Shown here: piece by piece, positions 1 to 8,791 of the stretch
How positions within the stretch are numbered: position 1 is the first letter of the stretch
How the letters are laid out: every line of letters begins with the position of its first letter
The notes under the pieces: generated by a model
Databases searched by the model: none
What the model saw: the letters and a program-made list of their open reading frames with translations, nothing else
Told to the model about the DNA's origin: nothing
Program-made: the position numbers and the translations under genes
Assembly (NCBI RefSeq): GCF_035762905.1
Contig: NZ_DASUCC010000111.1
Span: 24,809-88,808, forward strand
Reading direction: 5' to 3'
DNA: 64,000 nt
Source: DASYTH01 sp035762905
GTDB lineage: Bacteria; Actinomycetota; Actinomycetes; Mycobacteriales; Pseudonocardiaceae

Positions 1-2342
1 GCCGGCTGATGGGCCTGACCGACGGGTGCTCGGCCGCGGACGCGCTGAACCTGATCCACCCGGACGACCTGCCGGTCATCGACGAGTTCCGGGAGCGGCT
101 GCGGGTGGCCGAGGCGGGCGAGACGATCGACCTGGAGATTCACGACAGCACCGGAAGCCTCACGTTCCTGGTGCGCGGGCGGCCCGAGCGCGACGCCGAC
201 GGGACCGCGCTACGGGTGCACGGCACGGTTCAGGACGTCACCCGGTACCGGGTCGCCGAGCAGCAGGCCAGTCAGGACCGCCGGCTGTTCGGTGACGCGC
301 AGCGGGTGGCTCGGCTGGGCACCTGGGAGTGGAACTCGACCACCGGCGAGTTCATCTGGTCGACGATGCTCTACGAGCTGTTCGGCGTTGAGCCGGGCAC
401 GCCGGTGAACTACGCCGACTACCTCGACCTGCTGCATCCGGACGACCGCGGTTGGGTGCACCAGCGGTTCCAGGAACTGGCCACCGACGGGCGCCCGGTG
501 GAGGTCGAGTACCGGGTGGTCCGGCCGGACGGGGCGCGGCGGGTGTTCCGCTGCCGGGGTGAGCCGCTCGGGCCGGACGCCAACTCGCCGATCATGATCG
601 GGACCGCGCAGGACGTCACCGAGCAGCGCTCCACCGAGACCCGGATGATGCGCTCCAGCCAGCGGTTCACCGACCTGGTGTCGATCACCCCGGTGGGCAT
701 CGCGCTGCTGGACGACGCCGAGCGCCTGGTGGACGCGAACGAGGCGCTGTGCCAGCTGCTCGGCGTCGACCTGGAACGGCTGCGTGGGATGCCCGCGGCG
801 CAGCTCGTGCACCCGAGCGACCGGGGTGGCCGGCTGCTGGCCGGGCGCAACGGCGGGCGGCACGGGTCCGGCCCGTTCCGGGTCGGGCAGCGGGTGCTGA
901 GCACGGCCGGCGGCAAGCCGGTGTACTGCGAGCTGTCCGCGACCGTGTCGGTGGCCGATGACGGCCAGCGGTTCTGGCTGGTGGTGTTCTCCGACGTCAC
1001 CGACCGGCGCCGGGCGGCCGAGCGGCTGCACTACCAGGCCACGCACGACGAGCTCACCGGGTTGCCCGGGCGGCCGGCGGTCAAGGAGCTGCTGGCCAAG
1101 CTGCTCGGCGGGCCGGAGGCGGAGAGCGTCGCGCTGCTGTTCTGCGACGTGGACAACTTCAAGCGGTTCAACGACTCCCTCGGTCACGACGTTGGCGACG
1201 AGCTGATCGCCGCGCTGGCCAGGCGACTGGAACGCGGGCTGCCGCCCGGGTGCACCGCGGCCCGGATGTCCGGCGACGAGTACGTGGTGATCTGCTCGGA
1301 CGTCAACGAGGTCGGCGGCGTGGAGGCGTTGGCCACCAAGGTTTCGGCGCTGCTGCGCACCGCGGTTCCGGTGCGCGGTCAGCTGTTACGGGTCTCGGCG
1401 GCGATCGGCGCGGCGGTGCCGGCCGGCCCGGAGACCAGTGCCGCGGACCTGCTGCGGTTCGCCGACGCCGCGATGTTCGACGCGAAGCGGCGCGGCACCG
1501 GGCGGGTGTCGGTGGCCAACGCGGAGATGATCGCCTCGGCCACCAGCCAGATGCTGCTCGAGGGCCAACTGCGGGACGCGATCGGCAGCGACGGCCTGGT
1601 GTTGCACTATCAGCCGGTGGTCGGGCCGGACGGCACCGTGTTGTCCGCGGAGGCGTTGGTGCGCTGGCCGCATCCGCAGCGCGGGCTGCTCGCCCCCGGT
1701 GAGTTCCTGCCGGTGGCCGAGCAGGGTGACCTGCTGCGCGACCTGGATCGCTGGGTGCTCAAGACCGCGCTGCGCGAGGCCGCCAAGTGGCCGCTGATGG
1801 CCGGCGCGGTGCTCGGCGGCGCGGTCAGCGTCGCGGTGAACATGTCCGGGCTGGTGCCCGGTGACCCCGAGTTCGTCGAGGCGGTCGCCGCGGCCGTGAT
1901 CGAGTCCGGGATCGAGTGGGACCGGGTGGTGCTCGAACTGGTCGAGACCAGCCTGATCGACCTGCCGCAGCGCAGCCGGGCGGCGATGGTGGAGTTGGCC
2001 GACCGCGGAATCCGGTTCGCCGTCGACGACTTCGGCACCGGCTACTCGTCGCTGGCCCGGCTCAAGGAACTGCCGGCGCAGATCATCAAGGTGGACCGGC
2101 GGTTCGTCGCCGGGGTGGCCAGCGACGCCTCGGACTTCGCCGTGGCCCGGGCGGTCGTGGACATGGCAAGGGCGATGGGTCGCAGCTGCGTGGCCGAGGG
2201 CGTGGAGAACGCCACCCAGTTCCACGTGCTGCGCAGCGTCGGTGTCGAGGCGTACCAGGGATGGCTGCTGTCCCGCCCGGTTCCTGCGGTGGAGTTCCGC
2301 GAGCTGCTGCGGATGGGACCGCTGCACATTCCCCAGGACTGA
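1..2342 (+). CDS. PAS-PAS-PAS-GGDEF-EAL signalling protein, 5' partial
   Basis: Membrane-free sensor protein for cyclic-di-GMP turnover; the frame is open to the left edge, so the N-terminus lies outside the window and the ATG at 9 falls inside a PAS domain. Counting from that ATG, a partial PAS covers about residues 1-80, a second PAS 95-205 (FRCRGEP, GTAQDVTE), a third 215-340, a GGDEF domain 345-500 and an EAL domain 515-765. The GGDEF signature reads SGDEY (near residue 420), altered at its first and last positions, so cyclase activity is doubtful. The EAL domain looks intact, with SAEALVRW, DDFGTGYSS and an EGVE motif, so it is more likely a phosphodiesterase or a GTP-gated one. It is followed by an unrelated transporter operon about 100 bp downstream. 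Confidence 0.9.
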   Translation, partial: RLMGLTDGCSAADALNLIHPDDLPVIDEFRERLRVAEAGETIDLEIHDSTGSLTFLVRGRPERDADGTALRVHGTVQDVTRYRVAEQQASQDRRLFGDAQRVARLGTWEWNSTTGEFIWSTMLYELFGVEPGTPVNYADYLDLLHPDDRGWVHQRFQELATDGRPVEVEYRVVRPDGARRVFRCRGEPLGPDANSPIMIGTAQDVTEQRSTETRMMRSSQRFTDLVSITPVGIALLDDAERLVDANEALCQLLGVDLERLRGMPAAQLVHPSDRGGRLLAGRNGGRHGSGPFRVGQRVLSTAGGKPVYCELSATVSVADDGQRFWLVVFSDVTDRRRAAERLHYQATHDELTGLPGRPAVKELLAKLLGGPEAESVALLFCDVDNFKRFNDSLGHDVGDELIAALARRLERGLPPGCTAARMSGDEYVVICSDVNEVGGVEALATKVSALLRTAVPVRGQLLRVSAAIGAAVPAGPETSAADLLRFADAAMFDAKRRGTGRVSVANAEMIASATSQMLLEGQLRDAIGSDGLVLHYQPVVGPDGTVLSAEALVRWPHPQRGLLAPGEFLPVAEQGDLLRDLDRWVLKTALREAAKWPLMAGAVLGGAVSVAVNMSGLVPGDPEFVEAVAAAVIESGIEWDRVVLELVETSLIDLPQRSRAAMVELADRGIRFAVDDFGTGYSSLARLKELPAQIIKVDRRFVAGVASDASDFAVARAVVDMARAMGRSCVAEGVENATQFHVLRSVGVEAYQGWLLSRPVPAVEFRELLRMGPLHIPQD

Positions 2343-2443
2343 GCTGTCAAATATTGAGATGTGCTGCCGGTGTCAGTGCGGCACGTTAGGGTCGATTGAT
2401 CACGCGGCCGGCGAGTGGCCGTCTCGACCTGCGGGAGCCTCGA

Positions 2444-3586
2444 GTGATCGAGTTCCAGGCCGTGACCAAGAGGTATCCGGACGGCACGGTCGCCGTCGAC
2501 AACCTGGATCTGACGGTCGAAGACGGTGGGATCACCGTGTTCGTCGGGCCGTCCGGCTGCGGGAAGACCACGTCGCTGCGCATGATCAATCGGATGATCG
2601 ACCCGACCGCGGGCCGGATTCTGCTGGACGGCAAGGATGTCCGCGAGTCGCAGCCGGCCCGGCTGCGCCGCGGCATCGGCTACGTCATCCAGCACGCCGG
2701 GCTTTTCCCGCACCGCACGGTGCTGGACAACGTGGCCACCGTGCCGGTGCTGACCGGCGCCGGCCGGCGCGCCGCCCGGTCCCGGGCCACGGAACTGCTC
2801 GACCTGGTGGGTTTGCCCGCAGGGCTGGCCAAGCGGTATCCGGCGCAGCTGTCCGGCGGTCAGCAGCAACGGGTCGGGGTGGCCCGGGCGCTGGCCGCCG
2901 ATCCGCCGGTGCTGCTGATGGACGAGCCGTTCAGCGCGGTCGACCCGATCGTGCGGGACGACCTGCAGCAACAACTGCTGCGGTTACAGTCCGAGCTGGA
3001 CAAGACGATCGTGTTCGTCACGCACGACATCGACGAGGCGATCAAGTTGGGCGACCGGGTCGCCGTGTTCCGGGTCGGCGGGGTGCTTGCGCAGTACGAC
3101 AGCCCGGCCGCGCTGCTGGCCAAGCCGGCCGACGAGTTCGTGTCCTCCTTCATCGGTCGCGACCGCGGCTACCGGGCGCTGGGATTCCTTGCCGCCAAAG
3201 GGATCGATCTGGCCCCGGTGGCGCGGGTACCGGTCGGTACGCCGGTGTCCGAGGCGCGGGCGAAGCTGACCGACGGCTGGGCGGTGGTCGTGGACGAGAG
3301 CGGCCGGCCGCTCGGCTGGGTGTCCGAGGACGTACTGTCCGCTATGGACTCATCGGACGCGGTCGGGTCCGACGACCTGATCTCCGGCGGCACGCTCTAC
3401 CGGGTGGACGCGGAGGGCGGCGGCACCGCCGGCACGCTGCGCAACGCGCTCGACGCCGCGCTCAGTTCCCCGGCCCGGCTGGGGATCGCGGTGGACGCCG
3501 CCGGGGCCGTCGTCGGCGGGATCAGCGCGGACACCGTGCTCGGGGCCCTCGCCGCGGCCCGGGACAGCGGCGAGGTCCCGATATGA
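2444..3586 (+). CDS. opuCA: Glycine betaine/choline-type ABC importer, ATP-binding subunit
   Basis: ATPase of an osmoprotectant (quaternary amine) importer, 380 aa. I chose the GTG at 2444 because GGGAG lies 7 nt upstream and the protein then starts directly with the ABC core (VIEFQAVTKRYPDG). Walker A GPSGCGKTT is near residue 35, the signature LSGGQQQR near 135 and Walker B LLMDEPFSAVD near 155. After the ABC domain there are two CBS-like repeats (about residues 245-370), as in OpuCA/ProV proteins that sense ionic strength. The stop overlaps the next start (ATGA at 3583-3586), indicating translational coupling. Choline, betaine or carnitine cannot be told apart from sequence alone. Confidence 0.92.
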   Translation: MIEFQAVTKRYPDGTVAVDNLDLTVEDGGITVFVGPSGCGKTTSLRMINRMIDPTAGRILLDGKDVRESQPARLRRGIGYVIQHAGLFPHRTVLDNVATVPVLTGAGRRAARSRATELLDLVGLPAGLAKRYPAQLSGGQQQRVGVARALAADPPVLLMDEPFSAVDPIVRDDLQQQLLRLQSELDKTIVFVTHDIDEAIKLGDRVAVFRVGGVLAQYDSPAALLAKPADEFVSSFIGRDRGYRALGFLAAKGIDLAPVARVPVGTPVSEARAKLTDGWAVVVDESGRPLGWVSEDVLSAMDSSDAVGSDDLISGGTLYRVDAEGGGTAGTLRNALDAALSSPARLGIAVDAAGAVVGGISADTVLGALAAARDSGEVPI

Positions 3587-4242
3587 GGTGGATCTGGGAC
3601 CACATCGAAGAACTGCTCGCCACCTCCTGGGTGCACCTCGGCCTTGCGCTGATTCCGGTGCTGGTCGGACTGCTGATCTCGATCCCGCTCGGCTGGGTGG
3701 CGCACCACTGGCGCACCGCGCGGGCGATCCTGGTGCCGGTGTCCAGCCTGCTGTACACGATCCCGTCGCTGGCCCTGTTCGTGCTGATGCCGCTGGTGCT
3801 CGGCACCCGGATCCTCGATCCGATCAACGTGCAGGCGGCGCTGACCATCTACACCGTCGCGCTGCTGGTCCGCTCGGTCGCCGACTCGTTGGACGCCACC
3901 CCGAAGGACGTCATCGCCGCGGCGACCGCGATCGGCTACGGCCCGACCCGGCGGTTCTTCGCGGTGGAGTTCCCGCTGTCGGTACCGGTGCTGGTCGCCG
4001 GGGTGCGGGTGGCGGCGGTGTCCAACATCAGCCTGGTCAGTGTCGGCGCGATCATCGGCGTCGGCGGGCTCGGGCTCTATCTGACCGCCGGGGCCCAGCT
4101 CACTCCGCCGAACTACGCGGAGATCATCGCGGGCATCGTGCTGATCGTGTTGCTGGCGCTGATCGTCGACGGGCTGCTGGTGCTCCTCGGCCGGTTGCTC
4201 ACGCCGTGGACCAGGGCCCGGGCCGGGACGGTGCGCCGGTGA
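3583..4242 (+). CDS. opuCB: Osmoprotectant ABC importer permease 1
   Basis: Inner-membrane permease of the same importer, 219 aa, starting MRWIWDHIEELL. It has about six hydrophobic segments and a binding-protein-dependent transport fold; the cytoplasmic EAA-like loop is visible as AAATAIGYGPTRRFF around residue 110-125, followed by GVGGLGLYL. It starts at an ATG overlapping the stop of the ATPase gene and ends overlapping the GTG of the second permease. Two different permeases bracketed by ATPase and binding protein is the OpuC-type layout. Confidence 0.9.
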   Translation: MRWIWDHIEELLATSWVHLGLALIPVLVGLLISIPLGWVAHHWRTARAILVPVSSLLYTIPSLALFVLMPLVLGTRILDPINVQAALTIYTVALLVRSVADSLDATPKDVIAAATAIGYGPTRRFFAVEFPLSVPVLVAGVRVAAVSNISLVSVGAIIGVGGLGLYLTAGAQLTPPNYAEIIAGIVLIVLLALIVDGLLVLLGRLLTPWTRARAGTVRR

Positions 4243-4994
4243 ACGTCTTCGAACTGGTGTGGGCCTGGCTGACCGACCCGGAGAACTGGCAGAAGAACTT
4301 CCGCGATCTCGGCATCCCGGCTCGGATCCTGGAGCATCTGACCTATACCGGACTGGCGATCGTGTTCGCGGTCATGATCGCCGTTCCGATCGGCATCTAC
4401 GTCGGCCACACCGGGCGCGGCGGCTTCCTGGTCGTCGGCGTGGCGAACTGGTTCCGGGCGCTGCCGGAACTGGGCCTGGTGATCCTGCTCGTGCTGGCCA
4501 TGGGTGTGGCCCTTGCCCTGCAGGCGTTGACCATCGTGCTGGTGGCGCTGGCCATCCCGCCGCTGCTGGCCGGCACGTACTCGGGGCTGCGCAACGTGGA
4601 TCCGGAGGTGGTGGACGCCGCCCGCGGCATGGGCATGCGGGAGCGGGACATCGTCTGGCGGGTGGAGGTTCCGATCGCGCTGCCGCTGATGCTCGGCGGG
4701 CTGCGGACGGCCACGCTGCAGGTGATCGCCACGGCCAGCATCGCCGCGTACATGGGGCTGGGTGGCCTCGGCCGGTACGTGATCGACGGCCAGCGGTTCG
4801 GCACGCTGGAGGGCTACACGATGATGGCCGGCGGCGCCGTGTTGATCGCCGCGCTGGCCATCGTGGTGGAGCTGACCCTGGCCGGCGTGCAGCGGCTCGT
4901 GGTGTCGCCCGGGTTGCGCAACCGCAAGTTCAGCCGGCGCGAGACTCGCGTTCGGACAAAACCGGTCGAGAAGACGGAAGTTGCTATCTCGTGA
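4239..4994 (+). CDS. opuCD: Osmoprotectant ABC importer permease 2
   Basis: Second permease, 251 aa, start GTG at 4239 overlapping the previous stop by 4 nt. Hydrophobic segments run through most of the protein and the EAA loop reads DAARGMGMRERDIVW (about residue 125-140), then MGLGGLGRYV. The tail is basic and hydrophilic (RNRKFSRRETRVRTKP). It presumably forms the heterodimeric channel with the upstream permease. The assignment to CD rather than CB is by position only. Confidence 0.88.
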   Translation: MNVFELVWAWLTDPENWQKNFRDLGIPARILEHLTYTGLAIVFAVMIAVPIGIYVGHTGRGGFLVVGVANWFRALPELGLVILLVLAMGVALALQALTIVLVALAIPPLLAGTYSGLRNVDPEVVDAARGMGMRERDIVWRVEVPIALPLMLGGLRTATLQVIATASIAAYMGLGGLGRYVIDGQRFGTLEGYTMMAGGAVLIAALAIVVELTLAGVQRLVVSPGLRNRKFSRRETRVRTKPVEKTEVAIS

Positions 4995-5004
4995 GGAGAA
5001 ACCC

Positions 5005-5949
5005 TTGAACAAACGCCTATTCGCCGGTGTGGCGACCGCGGTCGTCGCGGCGCTCACCATGACGGCTTGCGGGGGTTCCTCCGACCCCACGGCCAACGAG
5101 CCGGCCCAGCAGCCCACCGGTTCCGGTGGCCCGGTGGCGAAGCCCGACAAGATCATCGTCGGCTCGGCGAACTTCCCGGAGAACGTGGTGCTCGCCGAGA
5201 TCTACGCCGCTGCGCTGGCGAAGAAGGGCATCACGATCGAGAAGAAGCTCAACATCGGCAACCGGGAGACCTACTACCCGGGCCTGCAGGACGGATCGAT
5301 CGACCTGATGCCGGAGTACACCGGCGTGTTACTGCAGCACGTCAACAAGTCCGCCACCGAGACCGGTCCGGACGACGTGTATGCGGCGCTGCAGAAGGCG
5401 TTGCCGCCGAACCTGACCGTGCTGGAGAAGTCCTCGGCGGAGGACAAGGACGCGATCGTGGTCACCAAGGAGACCGCGGACAGGTGGAGCCTGAAGTCGA
5501 TCGAGGATCTCAAGGCGCACGCCGGCGAGGTGATCTTCGGTGGGCCGCCGGAGATCGCGAACCGGCCGGATGGCCTGCCCGGCTTCAAGAAGAACTACGA
5601 CCTGGAGTTCAAGGAGTTCCGGCCGCTGGACACCGGTGGACCGCTGACCGTCAACGCGTTGAAGACCAACGTGGTGCAGGCGGCCGACCTGTTCACCACC
5701 GATCCGGCGATCACCGTGAACAACTTCGTGGTGCTCGACGACCCCAAGAACAACTTCGCCGCGCAGAACGTGGTTCCGTTGATCAACTCGGCGAAGGCCA
5801 GTGACGAGGTCAAGCAGGTGCTCAACGCGATCTCGGCCAAGCTCACCACCGAGATCCTGATCGACCTCAACGCCAAGCTGTCCGCCCCGGACAAGCCGGA
5901 CGCCTCGAAGGTCGCCGCCGACTGGCTCGCCTCAGCCGGCATCAGCTGA
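5005..5949 (+). CDS. opuCC: Osmoprotectant ABC importer substrate-binding lipoprotein
   Basis: Extracytoplasmic binding protein, 314 aa. Start TTG at 5005 chosen because GAGGAG (4992-4997) lies 7 nt upstream; a longer TTG at 4981 would have no ribosome site. The N-terminus is a lipoprotein signal: KR, a hydrophobic stretch and lipobox MTAC followed by GGSSDPT. The mature part has the OpuAC-type fold with the typical start KIIVGSANFPENVVLAEIYA and later LMPEYTGVLLQ. It closes the operon and is followed by a strong hairpin at 5962-5994. Confidence 0.92.
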   Translation: MNKRLFAGVATAVVAALTMTACGGSSDPTANEPAQQPTGSGGPVAKPDKIIVGSANFPENVVLAEIYAAALAKKGITIEKKLNIGNRETYYPGLQDGSIDLMPEYTGVLLQHVNKSATETGPDDVYAALQKALPPNLTVLEKSSAEDKDAIVVTKETADRWSLKSIEDLKAHAGEVIFGGPPEIANRPDGLPGFKKNYDLEFKEFRPLDTGGPLTVNALKTNVVQAADLFTTDPAITVNNFVVLDDPKNNFAAQNVVPLINSAKASDEVKQVLNAISAKLTTEILIDLNAKLSAPDKPDASKVAADWLASAGIS

Positions 5950-5961
5950 CCCGATGTCCGC

Positions 5962-5994
5962 CTGCTGGCCGGCCGCCGCGCGGCCGGCCAGCAG
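5962..5994 (+). terminator. Strong stem-loop after the importer operon
   Basis: A perfect 15-bp inverted repeat (5962-5976 with 5980-5994) around a 3-nt CGC loop begins 12 nt after the binding-protein stop. No T-run follows, as is common for actinobacterial terminators. Confidence 0.8.
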
Positions 5995-6015
5995 CCGGAT
6001 CCGGCGCGTCGCGGC

Positions 6016-6393
6016 AACCCGACTGCCCAAGTCAGCAACTCGGCTGCCGGACCCGGCAACTCACCGAACCGGACCCGGCAACTCGCCGAGGGCACGCGAA
6101 GCCTCGGCGAGTTCCGGATTCCAGCACCCGAGTTCCGGGTTGGAGCGGCGGAGTTCGGGGGTTCGGGCAGTTGAGTTGCGGGTTTAGGCGGCGGAGTTCG
6201 GGGGTTCGGGCAGTTGAGTTGCGGGTTTGGGCGGCGGAGTTCGGGGTTCGGGCAGTTGAGTTGCGGTTCTGGCAGCCGGATCCCGGTTCGAGCACCTGAG
6301 TTCCGGGTTCTGGCAGCTGAGTTGCGGGTTCGGGCAGCCGAGTTCTCGGTTCGCGCAGCTGTGTTCTGGGTTCGGGCAGTTGAGTTGCGGGGG
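6016..6393. repeat. Degenerate ~20-bp repeat array with an orientation switch
   Basis: The convergent gap between the importer operon and the IclR gene is filled by about 14 degenerate units of 19-23 bp, consensus about GAGTTGCGGGTTCGGGCAGCT, from 6109 to 6393. Similar units in the opposite orientation lie at about 6016-6085. At the switch point there is a perfect 12-bp inverted repeat (6080-6091 with 6102-6113, 10-nt loop). Units are contiguous with no unique spacers, so this is not a CRISPR array. The hairpin could act as a bidirectional terminator; the array itself I do not recognise. Confidence 0.75.
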
Positions 6394-6433
6394 GCGGGTG
6401 TGGTGAACGTTGGGTTCGTCGGCGGCGCCGGGG

Positions 6434-7201
6434 TCAGCGGAGGCGGGTGGTGAGGTCGGTGGCGGCGCGGCGGGTTTCGGTGGCGAGGGTGGGCCAGGTT
6501 TCGGTGCATTCGGGGTCGCAGCGGTGCGGGAACGTGGTGCTGATGGCGGCGATCGGGCGGCCACCGTGGTCGAAGACCGGGGCGGCGACGGAGGCGAAGC
6601 CGGGGGTGATGTAGCCGTCCTCGACGGCCCAGCCGCGGCGGCGGTCGGCGGCCAGCAGGCGGCGCAGCGCCGGCAGGTTGGCGGGGCCGCGGCCGGTGCG
6701 GTCGACGAAGCTGTCCCGGGTCGGGAACAGGGCGCGGACCTGCGCGGCGGGCAGGTGCGCGAGCATGGCGCGGCCGGACGCCGGGAGTTGGGCGGGCAGC
6801 CGGACGCCGACGTCGGTCACGGTGAGGTAGGGGTTGGGTGGCTGCTCGCGGATCAGGTAGAGGGTCTCGCGGCCGTGCAGCACGCCGAGGTGCGCGGTCT
6901 GGCCGGTGTGCTCGATCAGCCGGCGCAGGACCGGTTTGGCCAGCCGTTCGAGCGGATCGTGGCGCAGGTAGGCGGAGCCGAGCTCGAACGCGGCCAGGCC
7001 GAGGGCGTAGCGGCGGTCGTCCGGCAGGTGGGTGACGAAGCCGGCGGCGGCCAGCTCGGACAGCAGGTGGTAGGTCGTCGACCGGGGCAGGGCCAACTCG
7101 CGAGCCACCGAGCTGGCGGTGACCGGACCGGCCTTGCCGGCCAGCAGCCGGAGCACCGCGAGACCGCGGCGCAGGGCCGGAACGTCGCTACTGGCACCCA
7201 C
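6434..7201 (-). CDS. IclR-family transcriptional regulator of the hut operon
   Basis: DNA-binding regulator, 255 aa, transcribed divergently from hutH. The GTG at 7201 is chosen because GGAGG lies 5 nt upstream; the protein starts MGASSDVPALRRGLAVLRLL. The IclR-type winged helix occupies about residues 5-65 (VTASSVARELALPRSTTYHLL), followed by the IclR ligand domain (YALGLAAFELGSAYL, then FASVAAPVFDHGGRPIAAIS). Divergence from a histidine degradation operon and a palindrome in the shared intergenic region suggest it responds to histidine or urocanate and controls hut; that role is inferred. It converges on the repeat array downstream. Confidence 0.9.
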   Translation of the reverse strand: MGASSDVPALRRGLAVLRLLAGKAGPVTASSVARELALPRSTTYHLLSELAAAGFVTHLPDDRRYALGLAAFELGSAYLRHDPLERLAKPVLRRLIEHTGQTAHLGVLHGRETLYLIREQPPNPYLTVTDVGVRLPAQLPASGRAMLAHLPAAQVRALFPTRDSFVDRTGRGPANLPALRRLLAADRRRGWAVEDGYITPGFASVAAPVFDHGGRPIAAISTTFPHRCDPECTETWPTLATETRRAATDLTTRLR

Positions 7202-7212
7202 CGGAGCCTCCT

Positions 7213-7228
7213 GTCTGGGATACCAGAC
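7213..7228. promoter_or_regulatory. Candidate IclR operator between the regulator and hutH
   Basis: Perfect 6-bp inverted repeat GTCTGG-GATA-CCAGAC, in the 81-bp gap between the two divergent starts and adjacent to the regulator's ribosome site. The size and TGG/CCA ends resemble IclR-family operators. It could control both genes; no footprint evidence is available here. Confidence 0.55.
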
Positions 7229-7282
7229 GCTGTCACCCGTTCCCGGGTCGTGCAACTCCGGATGGCGGGGTGGGATGAGGGC

Positions 7283-8791
7283 ATGTCTGAACCCGTACTC
7301 GTCGACGGCGGGCCGCTGACCCGCGAGCAGGTGGTTGCGGTCGCCCGGGACGGGGCCGCGGTCGAGTTGACCGGGACGGCGCTGGACGCGGTGGCCAAGT
7401 CCCGTGCCCACATCGAGCGGCTGGCGCACGCGACGACCCCGACCTACGGGGTGTCCACCGGCTTCGGCGCGCTGGCCACCCGGCACATCCCGGCCGAGCG
7501 GCGGGCCGCGCTGCAACGCTCGCTGATCCGTTCGCACGCCGCGGGCGCCGGCCCGGCCGTCGAGCCCGAGGTGGTGCGCGCGCTGATGTTGTTGCGGCTG
7601 CGCACGATGGCCACCGGCCGTACCGGCGTCCGAACGTCCATTGTGGACGGATTGGGCGCGTTGCTGAACGCCGGGATCGTTCCGGTGGTGCCGGAGTACG
7701 GCTCGCTGGGCTGCTCCGGCGACCTGGCTCCACTGTCCGCCGTCGCGCTCGCGCTGATGGGTGAGGGCGAGGTGTTCGACGCGGAGGGTGCCCGCCGTCC
7801 GGCCGCGGATGCCTTGCTGGAGGCGGGAATCGACCCCGTAGCGCTGGTCGAGAAGGAGGGCCTCGCGCTGATCAACGGAACCGACGGCATGCTCGGGATG
7901 CTGGTGCTCGCCCTTGCCGACCTGCACCGGCTGCTGGACGTCGCCGACCTCACCGCCGCGATGAGCGTGGAGGCGCTGCTCGGCACCGACCGGGTGTTCG
8001 CACCCGACCTGCAGGCGCTGCGTCCGCACCCCGGCCAGGCCGTGTCGGCCGCTCGAATGACCGCGCTGCTGGCCGACTCGGCGATCGTGGCCAGTCACCG
8101 GACCCCGGACTGCAACCGGGTGCAGGACGCCTACTCGCTGCGCTGCGCCCCCCAGGTGCACGGTGCGGCGCGGGACACGCTGGCCGCCGCCGCACTGGTC
8201 GCCGACCGTGAGCTCGCCGCCGTCATCGACAACCCGGTGGTCATGCCGGACGGCCGGGTGGAGTCCAACGGCAACTTCCACGGCGCGCCGGTGGCCTACC
8301 AGCTCGACTTCCTGGCCATCCCGGTCGCGGACCTGGCCAGCATGGCCGAGCGGCGCACCGACCGGATGCTCGACGTGGCCCGCTCGCACGGACTGCCGCC
8401 GTTCCTGGCCGACGATCCCGGCGTCGACTCCGGCCACATGATCGCCCAGTACACCCAGGCCGGCATCGTCGCCGAGCTCAAACGCCTGGCCGTGCCCGCG
8501 TCGGTCGACTCGATTCCCAGCTCCGCCATGCAGGAGGATCACGTGTCCATGGGCTGGTCGGCGGCCCGCAAGCTGCGCCGGGCGATCGACGGGCTGACCA
8601 CGGTGCTGGCGGTCGAGCTGCTCACCGCCGCCCGTGCGCTGGACCTGCGCGCGCCGCTGACCCCGGCGCCGGGCACTGCCGCCGCGGTCGCCGCGCTGCG
8701 CGCCCGGGTGCCCGGCCCCGGCCCGGACCGGCACCTCGCGCCCGAGATCGCCGCCGCCGAAGACCTGATCCGAACCGGAGGACTGCCATGA
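7283..8791 (+). CDS. hutH: Histidine ammonia-lyase
   Basis: Deaminates L-histidine to urocanate, the first step of histidine catabolism; 502 aa, normal length. Start ATG at 7283 preceded by GATGAGGGC; the protein begins MSEPVLVDGG. Family landmarks are TYGVSTGFGALATRHIP, the prosthetic-group region GSLGCSGDLAPLSA (C144-S145-G146) and QDAYSLRC. The MIO cofactor is normally formed from Ala-Ser-Gly; here the first residue is Cys. The stop overlaps hutU by ATGA, so the operon is translationally coupled. The intergenic region upstream carries the candidate IclR operator. Confidence 0.95.
   Translation: MSEPVLVDGGPLTREQVVAVARDGAAVELTGTALDAVAKSRAHIERLAHATTPTYGVSTGFGALATRHIPAERRAALQRSLIRSHAAGAGPAVEPEVVRALMLLRLRTMATGRTGVRTSIVDGLGALLNAGIVPVVPEYGSLGCSGDLAPLSAVALALMGEGEVFDAEGARRPAADALLEAGIDPVALVEKEGLALINGTDGMLGMLVLALADLHRLLDVADLTAAMSVEALLGTDRVFAPDLQALRPHPGQAVSAARMTALLADSAIVASHRTPDCNRVQDAYSLRCAPQVHGAARDTLAAAALVADRELAAVIDNPVVMPDGRVESNGNFHGAPVAYQLDFLAIPVADLASMAERRTDRMLDVARSHGLPPFLADDPGVDSGHMIAQYTQAGIVAELKRLAVPASVDSIPSSAMQEDHVSMGWSAARKLRRAIDGLTTVLAVELLTAARALDLRAPLTPAPGTAAAVAALRARVPGPGPDRHLAPEIAAAEDLIRTGGLP

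Noticed and set aside
6016..6393. Possible CRISPR array
   Set aside because: Units are contiguous, degenerate and 19-23 bp, with no unique spacers; no cas genes nearby.
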